Shown here: positions 45,124 through 52,969 of the stretch, piece by piece
Position numbering within the stretch: position 1 is the stretch's first letter
How the letters are laid out: every line of letters begins with the position of its first letter
IMG/VR virus record: IMGVR_UViG_3300030117_005706
Location: 1-64,000 of that record
From: a virus
Length of the DNA stretch: 64,000 nt
Reading direction: 5' to 3' (one strand)
Notes under the pieces: generated by a model
The model's database searches: none
What the model was told of the DNA's origin: nothing
What the model saw: the letters and a program-made list of their open reading frames with translations, nothing else
Program-made: the position numbers and the translations under genes

Positions 45124-45810
45124 TCATTCCTCCTCTTCGTTCCATTCGTAAATCGCAGGCCGACCACGCAAGTGAATCGGCAGTCGCTCACCGCTGATAC
45201 CACAGACGGAACCAAGGACAACCATGCGCCCTAGTTCTTCGTCTCGTGCATCAACAATCTCAGCCGCCTCAGGTGGATGCACCACCCGATAGGTCACAAC
45301 CTCAGTGCGATAGTTTTCCAAGAAGTCTGTGCCAACAAGCAACTCAAAGTCACGTGGTGGCAACAGAATCTGATGCTCGCACACTGAGCATGGTACCTCG
45401 ACGCCCCAGTCCTCGTAGGACAACACCTTCCCTTCATCGTCCGTGCCCTCTTGCTCACCCAAGAACCGCCAAGATGCTTGGTCAAATCCGTAGGCTGCAA
45501 TCGGTAGCGAACACTCAGGGTTCGGGCATTGCATTGACTCCAGTTGTTGTTGCTTGAGTCCCAGTGAGAACTCAAATTGTTCATCAGGGTCGCCAATCAC
45601 ACGGGCTTCTGATTCGTCAAGGACCCATCCCCTCTTTTCAACCTCACCCTTGATGACGCCGTGCACCTTCGCAGCATCCATTGAATTGAATGTCGCAAGC
45701 AGTTTCAGTTCGTCACCTTCACCTTTCATGTAAACAAGACCTTGTCCGGTCAAGTCCCACACTTGGTATGGCTGTAGTTTATTCAAAATCTCGTTCAGTT
45801 CGTTCTCCAT
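45124..45810 (-). CDS. hypothetical zinc-binding protein
   Basis: A 228-residue protein. The N-terminal 90 residues are alpha/beta (YQVWDLTGQGLVYMKGEG); a zinc ribbon follows with CPNPEC near residue 95 and CSVC near residue 142. The C-terminal part has VVLGSVCGISGERLPI. It overlaps the 3' end of its upstream neighbour by 32 bases, unusually long for this genome. The end is NEEEE. Function unknown. Confidence 0.55.
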   Translation of the reverse strand: MENELNEILNKLQPYQVWDLTGQGLVYMKGEGDELKLLATFNSMDAAKVHGVIKGEVEKRGWVLDESEARVIGDPDEQFEFSLGLKQQQLESMQCPNPECSLPIAAYGFDQASWRFLGEQEGTDDEGKVLSYEDWGVEVPCSVCEHQILLPPRDFELLVGTDFLENYRTEVVTYRVVHPPEAAEIVDARDEELGRMVVLGSVCGISGERLPIHLRGRPAIYEWNEEEE

Positions 45811-46120
45811 TTTCTTCCCTCTTCTCCTTCAAAAATTCCTCAGTCGTCCAAATGACTCTGTCGCAGCAGCACAATACGAGCAACCTGTATTGGTTCGTTG
45901 CAAAGATGAGTGTGTCACCGACGGTTCGCTCACCGCACCGTGGGCAGTCACCGATGGGAACATGGGCACTGAGGATAATCTCCTCGTGCTCAGTCTTCCC
46001 GCTGTAGGTAACCATCGCAGGTATGGCAATCGGGTGTCCAAGCAGTGAGTATCTCGCCTCACCGTCAGGACAGAAGTAACCGTCGCTGTCAAAGTCTTGT
46101 GCTCGCATTCTGTCTGCCAT
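45779..46120 (-). CDS. zinc-site small protein
   Basis: A 113-residue protein. Possible zinc ligands: CPDG near residue 17, CPRCG near residue 59 and LCCCD near residue 83, an unusual three-Cys run. A beta-rich centre, then a charged helical tail KEKREENGERTERDFE. ATG 46120 overlaps the DUF932-like gene's stop (ATGA). Function unknown. Confidence 0.55.
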   Translation of the reverse strand: MADRMRAQDFDSDGYFCPDGEARYSLLGHPIAIPAMVTYSGKTEHEEIILSAHVPIGDCPRCGERTVGDTLIFATNQYRLLVLCCCDRVIWTTEEFLKEKREENGERTERDFE

Positions 46121-47679
46121 CAGTAAATGACCTCCGAAATCATAGGGGTTGCTGCAAGCACACCCTCAATGAGTTCGGATGATGTGCCTCGCAGGTTGTC
46201 AGGCGCAATCACGCTGTTACCGCTGTCGACCATCCACGCCGATTGGACTTGGTCAGCAACACCACGTAGCATCTTGTGTGCTGCGTGCAGTCGCTTGTCC
46301 ATTTGATTGAATCCAAGTTTCTTGCCCTCAAGTGGCTTGTTCTTGTACTGGTCATTGTCTTGATACACAGGCTTGTGTGTAATCGCACCAGTCATCACAT
46401 TGTAAACGTGGTACAGGGTGTTCTTGTCCTCTTCTTGGACACGCACCCAGTGGTTCGCAGGCTTCGTCCATCCGTCCATGGCGACTCGCCACATGTGACC
46501 ACCAGTGAGGTGGCTGATGTTGGCATTGTCGTCACGGTGAACACGTGGCTTGGTGATGAGGTCATGCTTCTCACACAGGGTGAGGAGTTTCTCAAACGAC
46601 TCAGCGCTGACTTCGATGTTTCGCATCGCTTCAACCTCAGCCAGTTCCATCATCGCTTCACGGATGACTGCATCAATCTTGGATGCAAGACCTTGGAAGT
46701 CGAAGTTGCCCATCACACCCTCAGTGTGTTTGAGACTGAACAGCGTCTGTTGCTTGCCCAAGACCATACCGTTGGTGCAGGCAAGTCGCATGGCAATCGC
46801 ATTGACCTTGTAGGCCGATGACCCGTCAAGGCTGTTGTGCACTGAGAAGCCGATGCGGTAATCACCTTGCTTCAAGAAGCCGTGGTTTTGCCACTTTTGC
46901 CCAAGGTGAGTTTTGCCGTAGTCGTCCCAGTTGACACTGCTCGATACGTCACAGTCAAGCCGTGCCTTCTTGCCCTCTTCGTAAGCGAAGACCTTGGCAT
47001 TCCATCCGTTCTTCGCAGCCAGTTCCAAGATAGGGCGGAAGCCCTTGGCGTATGGCATGGCGTAGTACGACGGACTGAATGTCCCAAGGTGAGCACCCGC
47101 AGGGCGAGCCTCAGACTTGTAGTTCGGGTTGAAGACGTGCTTGACCACTGGCTTGCCATCAAGGTTGTTGATGCGTGCCACTCGACCCATGTTGGACTCG
47201 ACATCGTCAAAGACAATGTGACCCATCTTCTCGACTGGGATGAAGTCCCAGTCAGCCGTAGCCTTGTTCTTGCGTCCACCGCTGTACAGCATGTCGTCGA
47301 AGGGACCGACCTCAGCGACGAGAACCTCGCCGTTGTCTGAGACAGACACCTCAACTTCACCCGCTTCAAAGGCAGGTACTTCGTCTTGCACTTCTTCTTG
47401 TGGCTCGATGGTGATGGTGCTCATGTCCTCACCATGCTCAAGCGCACCGGCTATCGCAATGTCGTTCGCCGTTACAATGTACGGGGCGCCGTCGCCAGTC
47501 AGTTCACCTGCGCTGTCTGATACCATCAAGGCGACTCGTCCGTCGCCAAGTATCTCATAGCGCTCTAAGTCACCCATTGGGATGGTTACCGTTTTCAATC
47601 CAGCCACTGACGGGTACTCAATGGTAAACCCGTTCGGACCGCTTTCTGTCACTTTTCCTATTACAGTTGTTCCTGTCAT
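46120..47679 (-). CDS. DUF932-like (phage/plasmid-like) protein
   Basis: A 519-residue protein from ATG 47679 after GAGGAATGAAT. The N-terminal 140 residues are beta-rich and acidic. The C-terminal 370 residues match the pattern of DUF932 proteins, common on plasmids and phages: a YAMPY..GFRPILELA segment, YRIGFSVHNS, and the diagnostic RLACTNGMV. The biochemical role of DUF932 is not settled; a replication- or DNA-related function is often assumed. It is the first gene behind promoter copy 2, so it is presumably well expressed. Confidence 0.75.
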   Translation of the reverse strand: MTGTTVIGKVTESGPNGFTIEYPSVAGLKTVTIPMGDLERYEILGDGRVALMVSDSAGELTGDGAPYIVTANDIAIAGALEHGEDMSTITIEPQEEVQDEVPAFEAGEVEVSVSDNGEVLVAEVGPFDDMLYSGGRKNKATADWDFIPVEKMGHIVFDDVESNMGRVARINNLDGKPVVKHVFNPNYKSEARPAGAHLGTFSPSYYAMPYAKGFRPILELAAKNGWNAKVFAYEEGKKARLDCDVSSSVNWDDYGKTHLGQKWQNHGFLKQGDYRIGFSVHNSLDGSSAYKVNAIAMRLACTNGMVLGKQQTLFSLKHTEGVMGNFDFQGLASKIDAVIREAMMELAEVEAMRNIEVSAESFEKLLTLCEKHDLITKPRVHRDDNANISHLTGGHMWRVAMDGWTKPANHWVRVQEEDKNTLYHVYNVMTGAITHKPVYQDNDQYKNKPLEGKKLGFNQMDKRLHAAHKMLRGVADQVQSAWMVDSGNSVIAPDNLRGTSSELIEGVLAATPMISEVIY

Positions 47680-47735
47680 ATTCATTCCTCTTTTTTGTTC
47701 TATTTCAATTGTTTGTTTCAATCGCCTCGATTAGT

Positions 47736-47751
47736 CCCCTAAATTTTGGGG
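47736..47751. promoter_or_regulatory. palindrome between promoter and DUF932 gene
   Basis: CCCCTAAATTTTGGGG is a 16-base palindrome with a single mismatched pair. It lies about 30 bases downstream of the TATA element of promoter copy 2, close to the expected transcription start. It could be an operator or a hairpin in the leader; the sequence alone does not decide. Confidence 0.4.
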
Positions 47752-47766
47752 AAGTTGGCAGTCCTA

Positions 47767-47801
47767 TCTTTCTTACTTCTTTAAATAGGGCAGCCCAAAA
47801 T
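47767..47801 (-). promoter_or_regulatory. conserved promoter block, copy 2
   Basis: On the minus strand: ATTTTGGGCTG, then CCCTATTTAAAG, then AAGTAAGAAAGA. It matches copies 1 and 3 both upstream and downstream of the TATA core. It lies in a real intergenic gap and points at the DUF932-like gene, whose ATG is about 100 bases further on, leaving a leader of roughly 75 bases. Confidence 0.65.
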
Positions 47802-47814
47802 CGATGGACTCGTA

Positions 47815-48225
47815 TTATTCTTCTCCCACCTGCTTGAAGAGTTTGCTCTTGTCGTATTCCTCAAACGGCTTGAGCACATCCTTGTGGTTTACTGTGCTGT
47901 ATTCTGATTCGCTCGGCTGGGTGATTTCGTCAGGGGTATCGACCTTTTCTTCGTGTTCAAGGTCAGCCAAGTCGATGCCCAAGTTGTGAGCATCGTTGTG
48001 TACAATCTCTGCTGACAAATCCCTTGTGACCGTAAGCCACTCCGCACCACAGTTGGTACAGAACAGGCGAACCTTGTCCACTCTTGAGAACGTGTCCTCA
48101 ACTGTGAACTGCCATGTGTGCCCTTCTCTCATGCACTGCTTGAGGTCTGACATCAGTGTCAGTTTCTTCTCCAAGTCCCGTGCCTCTTGTGCTAATTCGT
48201 CAATGTGTTCGTCTATTGTTTTCAT
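47815..48225 (-). CDS. hypothetical protein with one CxxC
   Basis: A 136-residue protein. A long N-terminal helix (LAQEARDLEKKLTLMSDLKQC) leads into HTWQFTVEDTFSRVDKVRLFC followed by TNCGAEW, a partial zinc ribbon with C and H residues. The acidic C-terminal half may be disordered. Last gene of its operon, ending just before promoter copy 2. Function unknown. Confidence 0.55.
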   Translation of the reverse strand: MKTIDEHIDELAQEARDLEKKLTLMSDLKQCMREGHTWQFTVEDTFSRVDKVRLFCTNCGAEWLTVTRDLSAEIVHNDAHNLGIDLADLEHEEKVDTPDEITQPSESEYSTVNHKDVLKPFEEYDKSKLFKQVGEE

Positions 48226-48479
48226 TCAATCAACTCCTGTATGCGCTTTATGATACTCCACATATCTGTTTTCGTGGTTTCAAACTCATCAAGTATATCT
48301 TGCATTCCACTACGCAACCGCTTGACTTCTGCGAGCAGGAGTGGTGCGTCGGCTATGAGGTTTTTGTCGGCTTCTTGCCATTCAACTGATAAGTTCCCAA
48401 CAGTCCAACACCTATTACTTAGTTGAACAGGTTTCCACGGTGCGGGTGTGTGTCCTTTGTATTTTCTTGTGTCAATCAT
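48222..48479 (-). CDS. MIDTxKY-family coiled-coil protein A
   Basis: An 85-residue protein beginning MIDTRKYKGHTP with a central LLLAEVKRLRSGMQDIL coiled coil. The start MIDT.KY and the AEVKRLR segment are shared with the next gene upstream, including 24 identical bases. Probably duplicated in the virus. Function unknown. Confidence 0.5.
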   Translation of the reverse strand: MIDTRKYKGHTPAPWKPVQLSNRCWTVGNLSVEWQEADKNLIADAPLLLAEVKRLRSGMQDILDEFETTKTDMWSIIKRIQELIE

Positions 48480-48947
48480 CCAATCAACCCCAATATCTCA
48501 TCAAATCCCTTAAGTTGCTCAAGAATGTCATACTTGTCTTGTAAGAGCCAGTTCAGTTCTCGCAAGGACTCAAGTTCTTGCTGGTAGTTTCTCACCATTT
48601 CACGCTTCTCCTTGTTTTCTTCACGCAACCGCTTGACTTCTGCGAGTGCCCATAAACAATGTACTCGCTCAATTCTCCCTTCATTCATAGCATTCTCAAA
48701 CTCTTCGTATTTGTCTGTGTCAATCATTCTACTCACTCCTAAACAACCACAAACTGAACAAATCCTCGTCAAGTTTGCTGAACAAATCATCTCTACTGAG
48801 GTCGTGTTCACCAACATGGCGAACCGCAGTTATGAACGCTTCACGCAATCGCTTGACTTCTGCCTCAAGGTTCGCTATCGTTTGTCTTGATGCCCAATCA
48901 AATGTAGGGTGTTCTCCATCAATCACTTCACGCAACCGCTTGACTTC
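48312..48947. repeat. four copies of an EVKRLR-encoding DNA repeat
   Basis: The plus-strand sequence ACGCAACCGCTTGACTTC occurs at 48312, 48623 and 48930, and with one change at 48843. The first two copies extend to 24 identical bases (ending TGCGAG). All four lie in coding frames of three neighbouring genes and encode EVKRLR in a coiled coil. The identity at DNA level suggests recent duplication or recombination rather than amino-acid constraint alone. Confidence 0.7.
48476..48727 (-). CDS. MIDTxKY-family coiled-coil protein B
   Basis: An 83-residue protein from ATG 48727. It starts MIDTDKYEEFENAMNEG and continues through ALAEVKRLREENKEKRE, a long coiled coil, then LLQDKYDILEQL. Paralog of the neighbouring gene A. 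It overlaps that gene by 4 bases. Function unknown. Confidence 0.5.
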   Translation of the reverse strand: MIDTDKYEEFENAMNEGRIERVHCLWALAEVKRLREENKEKREMVRNYQQELESLRELNWLLQDKYDILEQLKGFDEILGLIG

Positions 48948-49019
48948 CTCTCGTTCCTTTTGCAATTTTTCATTGAAGCCTTTGATTATGTTTCCAACGC
49001 CTATTGTTTTTTCACTCAT
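48729..49019 (-). CDS. coiled-coil protein with two EVKRLRE repeats
   Basis: A 96-residue protein from ATG 49019, placed after GAGGAATAAAC. It contains EEVKRLREV and, 28 residues later, EAEVKRLREAF, both written by the repeated DNA motif. The end DDLFSKLDEDLFSLWLFRSE is amphipathic. It may pair with the two MIDTxKY proteins. Function unknown. Confidence 0.5.
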   Translation of the reverse strand: MSEKTIGVGNIIKGFNEKLQKEREEVKRLREVIDGEHPTFDWASRQTIANLEAEVKRLREAFITAVRHVGEHDLSRDDLFSKLDEDLFSLWLFRSE

Positions 49020-49021
49020 GT

Positions 49022-50998
49022 TTATTCCTCTGTGTAATTCCATCCGTTCTGTTGCTTCAATCGCTTGACCAATTCCTTGACCAAACTTTGTCGCTCTTGC
49101 ACGTCGCCGCCATCGAGCACTGCTCGGACGACTTCACGCTTGGCTTCGACAACCCTGTCGAAGTGCTCGTCGATGCTGTTCACAACGGATAGGTAAACAG
49201 CGCTGACGCTTTGGCTCTCCTGACCAATGCGATACACACGGTCTTCGGCCTGTTCTTCATCGGTCGGCACCCATTCTCGTTCAAGGAAGAGAACGGTGTC
49301 AGCCGCAGTGAGTGTGATACCTTCTTTCGCAGCCATGGTGTTACAGACGAGTACGTCAATGTCACCGGCTTGGAAGGCTTCGACTCGCAACTGTCGTTCG
49401 TTACTGTTGACATCACCACTGATGGTGGACACAGTGTAGTTCTTACCCATGCCATCGACAATGCCTTTGAGCACGTCACGGTGATGGGTAAAGACAACCA
49501 GTTGCTTGTCGGTCTGTTCCAAGTATTGCTTTATCCAATCAACAGCAAACGGAACTTTGATGCGACCACAGATGTGACGCAGTTCGTTCAGCATGTTGAG
49601 CATGTAGCCTTTGGGTAGTGGTACGCCACGAGCAGCGTGTGAGTCAATGACCTGCCAGTGTTCCTCTTGAGTCAGGTCATACTCTTGGCGTTCTGTCTTA
49701 GTGAGTTCCACTGGAATGAACTGACGAACCTTGTCGGGCAACTCGGTGAGTACCTCAGACTTGAGCCTGCGAATGCACAGGTCTCGTGTCCGTTCATTCA
49801 GTTCCTTGATGTTGCTCGCACCAGTGAAGTCCCATCCGAAGCCGTTGTGCCACGGGTCACAGTAGCGTTGCTTGTAGTCCCACTCAGAAGGGAACTGTTG
49901 CGGACGCAGTGTGTTCAGTGAGTTGAAGAACTCCGATGGTCGGCTTGAGATAGCCGTACCACTGAGTGCAATGACTTTGTCGATTGAGCGAGCCAAGTCA
50001 ATCGTTGCTTCGGTGCGTTTGGCTTTCTTGTTCTTGAGATAGTGAACCTCGTCGATGACCATTATCTTCGCCCACAGTGATTGCAGTGATTGACTTTGTT
50101 TGCCAACAAGGTCGTAGTTGATGATGACAATGTTGGTGTCCTCAATGGCTTGCTTACCAGTGTTGACAACAGACACAGTCTCGTCAGGCATCCAACGCTG
50201 AACTTCTTTGAGCCAGTTGTACTTGACGTTGGATGGTGCGACGATAATCATGGGTCGTTGAGTCGGGTGAAGTGCAGCGTATGCAATCGCTTGGATGGTC
50301 TTGCCAATCCCCATCTCGTCACCAATCAAACAACGTCCGTCGCTCGCCTCAGCGAACGCAACGCCAACCTCTTGGAATGGATAGAGTTCAAGACCGTCGG
50401 GCAACGCCTCCTTGAGTCGTCGTCGCAGGTCGTCGGCATCAACCTCCTTGAGTTCAGTTGCACCACTCATCTCGACACGTTCGATGCTGTCCTCAATCTC
50501 CTGTTGGATTTGTGGACAGTCGATGATTGCCTGAGCCAGTGGTTTGTAAATGTCCTCCAACAATCCATGCAATGTTCTCGCCTGTCCGATTGGGATGGTC
50601 CAACACTTCTTGTCAGGATTGAATCGTCTACCTGAGATGGCTCGCACCGTCAGTCGCACTGAGTCTCGCAAGCCCTCGTCAGGAATATACGGCCAGTGCA
50701 ATTCCAACTGACCACCATTCACTTCCACCCACACATCACTGGGCGAGCGCACATCAGCATCACCCACCAATGCATACAGGGCGGAGCAATCATACCCATG
50801 CCCTACCAGCACTTCACACGCCTTGATGATAGTGCCTCTTGCTTGCTGCACTGACCATGCCTTCTTATCCCCTTCCCACTTCACTTGGGGGAAAGGCAAA
50901 GCACTCTTGAGCGCATCCTTCGCATCAGCATTGTACGCAAAGCGCAAGGCAACGCGTGCACCAAACCTATCACTGTATTGTTCAACCTCAACTTTCAT
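49022..50998 (-). CDS. SNF2-family helicase with HARP-like repeats (SMARCAL1-like)
   Basis: A 658-residue protein. Residues 1-145 have two similar segments (VKWEGDKKAWSV and RRFNPDKKCWTIPI) as in HARP domains of annealing helicases. The ATPase follows: GDEMGIGKT (226-234), VIDEVHYLKN (D316-EVH), SGTAISSRPSEFFN, and the C-terminal lobe with EREWVPTDEEQAEDRVYRIGQ. SMARCAL1-type enzymes rewind DNA and remodel stalled forks. A role in fork protection or in handling recombination intermediates is likely. The end TEE is encoded by the next gene's Shine-Dalgarno sequence. Confidence 0.9.
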   Translation of the reverse strand: MKVEVEQYSDRFGARVALRFAYNADAKDALKSALPFPQVKWEGDKKAWSVQQARGTIIKACEVLVGHGYDCSALYALVGDADVRSPSDVWVEVNGGQLELHWPYIPDEGLRDSVRLTVRAISGRRFNPDKKCWTIPIGQARTLHGLLEDIYKPLAQAIIDCPQIQQEIEDSIERVEMSGATELKEVDADDLRRRLKEALPDGLELYPFQEVGVAFAEASDGRCLIGDEMGIGKTIQAIAYAALHPTQRPMIIVAPSNVKYNWLKEVQRWMPDETVSVVNTGKQAIEDTNIVIINYDLVGKQSQSLQSLWAKIMVIDEVHYLKNKKAKRTEATIDLARSIDKVIALSGTAISSRPSEFFNSLNTLRPQQFPSEWDYKQRYCDPWHNGFGWDFTGASNIKELNERTRDLCIRRLKSEVLTELPDKVRQFIPVELTKTERQEYDLTQEEHWQVIDSHAARGVPLPKGYMLNMLNELRHICGRIKVPFAVDWIKQYLEQTDKQLVVFTHHRDVLKGIVDGMGKNYTVSTISGDVNSNERQLRVEAFQAGDIDVLVCNTMAAKEGITLTAADTVLFLEREWVPTDEEQAEDRVYRIGQESQSVSAVYLSVVNSIDEHFDRVVEAKREVVRAVLDGGDVQERQSLVKELVKRLKQQNGWNYTEE

Positions 50999-51195
50999 TC
51001 AATTACCTCGTATCTCTTCGTCTCTTCATCGAAACGGATGAAACCGTACACCAACATCAAGTGCCTCACATCTTTACCGAATGCTTGATTGCATTGATTG
51101 GGCTTGCTCCATTCTTCGACTATCTTGTCTCGGAACTCACGCAGTTGCCTGAGTTCTTTCTGTGCTACTCGTAGTGCTATCATTGTTCCACTCAT
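50995..51195 (-). CDS. hypothetical small protein
   Basis: A 66-residue protein. Helical first half (VAQKELRQLREFRDKIVEEW), then HLMLVYGFIRFDEETKRYEVIE, a beta hairpin. It overlaps the helicase start by 4 bases, so the two are probably co-translated. No family recognised. Confidence 0.5.
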   Translation of the reverse strand: MSGTMIALRVAQKELRQLREFRDKIVEEWSKPNQCNQAFGKDVRHLMLVYGFIRFDEETKRYEVIE

Positions 51196-51416
51196 AGTGT
51201 CACGCCCAGTTGTTCAAGTGCGTTCTCAATCTCGCTGAGTTCATCCTCGATTCGACAAAGCACATCTTCGTACTCCATCTCTCCATGATGCGAACCTTCG
51301 ACACCAACTTGACTGCAATATCCCTCAACCTCCGAGATGTAATGCAGCACATATTCAACTGCGTCTTTCGCACGTTCCAGCGTCTTTATCTTGTCTTTCA
51401 AATCGTCAATGTTCAT
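51192..51416 (-). CDS. coiled-coil small protein
   Basis: A 74-residue acidic protein from the second ATG (51416). Two helices with heptad pattern (DKIKTLERAKDAVEYVLHYI and DVLCRIEDELSEIENALEQL). Likely a helical hairpin or dimer. Function unknown. Confidence 0.5.
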   Translation of the reverse strand: MNIDDLKDKIKTLERAKDAVEYVLHYISEVEGYCSQVGVEGSHHGEMEYEDVLCRIEDELSEIENALEQLGVTL

Positions 51417-51418
51417 GT

Positions 51419-51613
51419 TCATTCCTCCTCATCCCAAACGATGTCGTCGAGCAAGTCGCCGTTGCGATAGTTCTTGAGCATCGCAATCAGGTAGCCCTGC
51501 GTAATGGTGAGTACGCCCAACCTCGATAAGTGTGGATGGTCCTCTTGATGTTCTTGCACCAAGAGATGCACTGAGTTCTCAAAATGTTCTGCGTCAATTA
51601 TTTCGTGTATCAT
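51419..51613 (-). CDS. hypothetical small protein
   Basis: A 64-residue protein from ATG 51613 after GGAGGAATGAAT. Helical with HLLVQEHQEDHPHLSRLG, ending WDEEE by overlap with the next start signal. No family recognised. Confidence 0.5.
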   Translation of the reverse strand: MIHEIIDAEHFENSVHLLVQEHQEDHPHLSRLGVLTITQGYLIAMLKNYRNGDLLDDIVWDEEE

Positions 51614-51615
51614 AT

Positions 51616-52329
51616 TCATTCCTCCTGTGGTGTGTCCTTGAGTGACCACTCTTGGTGTGCATCATTCCAGTGAAAGTACATACCGTTGGACAGTGGCTTG
51701 CTCGTGTCGTAACTGAGATGTTCCTCAAAGTAGTGTTGGATAACATCGTCCGCATCAAGGTAAGTATCTTGATGTGGGTTGAGTTCACGAATGATGAATG
51801 TCTCAATGAACTCAGCATCCTTACAGATGCGTTTGTATGTGAGCGTCGGTGCTCCGACGAAGCAGTCGCTGTATCGCTTGTACCCTGCTTTGCGCCATGT
51901 GTCCTCAGCCACACACTTCATGATGGTGAACTGGAACTCCTCACGTGAGGTGTTGCCCACGTTGCACGACCATTCGTTGTCAGCCATGCGCTGTACGAAG
52001 TCTCGGTCTTTCAACACATCAAAGAGCAGTCGCTCCGATGCTTGAAGTTCCTGTTGCCATTCGGTCAACTCCTCATCTTCGTCAGGTTGGTATCGACCTG
52101 CTGCACATCGGACAAACTTGCAAGCGTGTATGGCTACAGCGAATCGTTCAGTCGCTTCATCCACACCGATGTTGTTGTATCGGTCAGGTGCGTTCTCGAT
52201 GTCAGGATTGATTCGACCAATCCCTGCGGTCATCGCAAGTGCTCCCATCTCCAATGAGTGGAGTAGTTCAATCTCGTTCGGGGCAAAGCCCTTTTCTGTT
52301 GCGTTCTTTATTCCTACCATTAGTGGCAT
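51616..52329 (-). CDS. hypothetical protein
   Basis: A 237-residue mostly helical protein from ATG 52329. It contains LLHSLEMGALAMTAGIGRINPDI, HACKFVRCAAGRY and CNVGNTSREEFQFTIMKC, with scattered Cys but no paired CxxC. The acidic C-terminal part ends PQEE through the shared signal. It is one of the longer unknown genes of the accessory block. Confidence 0.55.
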   Translation of the reverse strand: MPLMVGIKNATEKGFAPNEIELLHSLEMGALAMTAGIGRINPDIENAPDRYNNIGVDEATERFAVAIHACKFVRCAAGRYQPDEDEELTEWQQELQASERLLFDVLKDRDFVQRMADNEWSCNVGNTSREEFQFTIMKCVAEDTWRKAGYKRYSDCFVGAPTLTYKRICKDAEFIETFIIRELNPHQDTYLDADDVIQHYFEEHLSYDTSKPLSNGMYFHWNDAHQEWSLKDTPQEE

Positions 52330-52331
52330 GT

Positions 52332-52772
52332 TCATTCCTCCTCTGTGTATTCCTGTGCTTCGTATGGGTCAACCGTCTCAGGGTCGTAGGCCTCAGCGTA
52401 CAGACAGACAACCTCCATGCTCGGAGCCTTGCCTGCCAAGATGTTGGCTCGGCACTCATCGCCCTCCTCATCTGAGTTCGGTGGGATGAGTCCGGGCTTG
52501 ATGCCAACGTCCTCGCTGCGTACGAAGTTCCACGAACTGTTCATCCGTAGAACGACAGGCTGGTCAGGATGCCAGCCAGCCAGTTGTGCAATCAACTCTT
52601 TCACGGTCGTGCCGTAGTGGTTCTTCCACTTGTCTTGCGTCTGTTGGTCAACGAACATTTTGTTGTTGTTCGCATCAAAGATACGACGAAGCGTAAACGA
52701 ATTGTACGGTCGCTTGCTGTCTATCTCTCGTTCTTCTTCTGTCATGTCTTGCCAATGTTTTATCTCAATCAT
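52332..52772 (-). CDS. hypothetical protein with phage-type LxxLxxxPPxxxV segment
   Basis: A 146-residue protein. The middle TVKELIAQLAGWHPDQPVVL, followed by RMNSSWNFV and a GI.PG turn, resembles a small alpha/beta family seen in many phages where a helix is followed by a strand pair. Function unknown. It begins MIE within the GGAGATGATTGAATG junction and ends TEEE. Confidence 0.5.
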   Translation of the reverse strand: MIEIKHWQDMTEEEREIDSKRPYNSFTLRRIFDANNNKMFVDQQTQDKWKNHYGTTVKELIAQLAGWHPDQPVVLRMNSSWNFVRSEDVGIKPGLIPPNSDEEGDECRANILAGKAPSMEVVCLYAEAYDPETVDPYEAQEYTEEE

Positions 52773-52969
52773 TCAATCATCTCCTTTTGTATTTTCTTAA
52801 TGTCCTCAAGTGTGTTTCGCCACATGGCGATGATGTAACCAATCCATTCAACCAGTTCATCCACGTCATCCTCCATCCCGTACTCTTTCAAGTCACGATG
52901 TGTAATCTGTGCGTCACCGTTCCAGTGGTGGTTGTATGCTAATTCATCTAATGCTGCTGGGTCAATCAT
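52769..52969 (-). CDS. hypothetical small protein
   Basis: A 66-residue helical protein (ELAYNHHWNGDAQITHRDL, VDELVEWIGYIIAMWRNTL). Both junctions are GGAGATGATTGAATG, so it begins MID and ends EMIE, written by the next gene's Shine-Dalgarno sequence. No family recognised. Confidence 0.5.
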   Translation of the reverse strand: MIDPAALDELAYNHHWNGDAQITHRDLKEYGMEDDVDELVEWIGYIIAMWRNTLEDIKKIQKEMIE

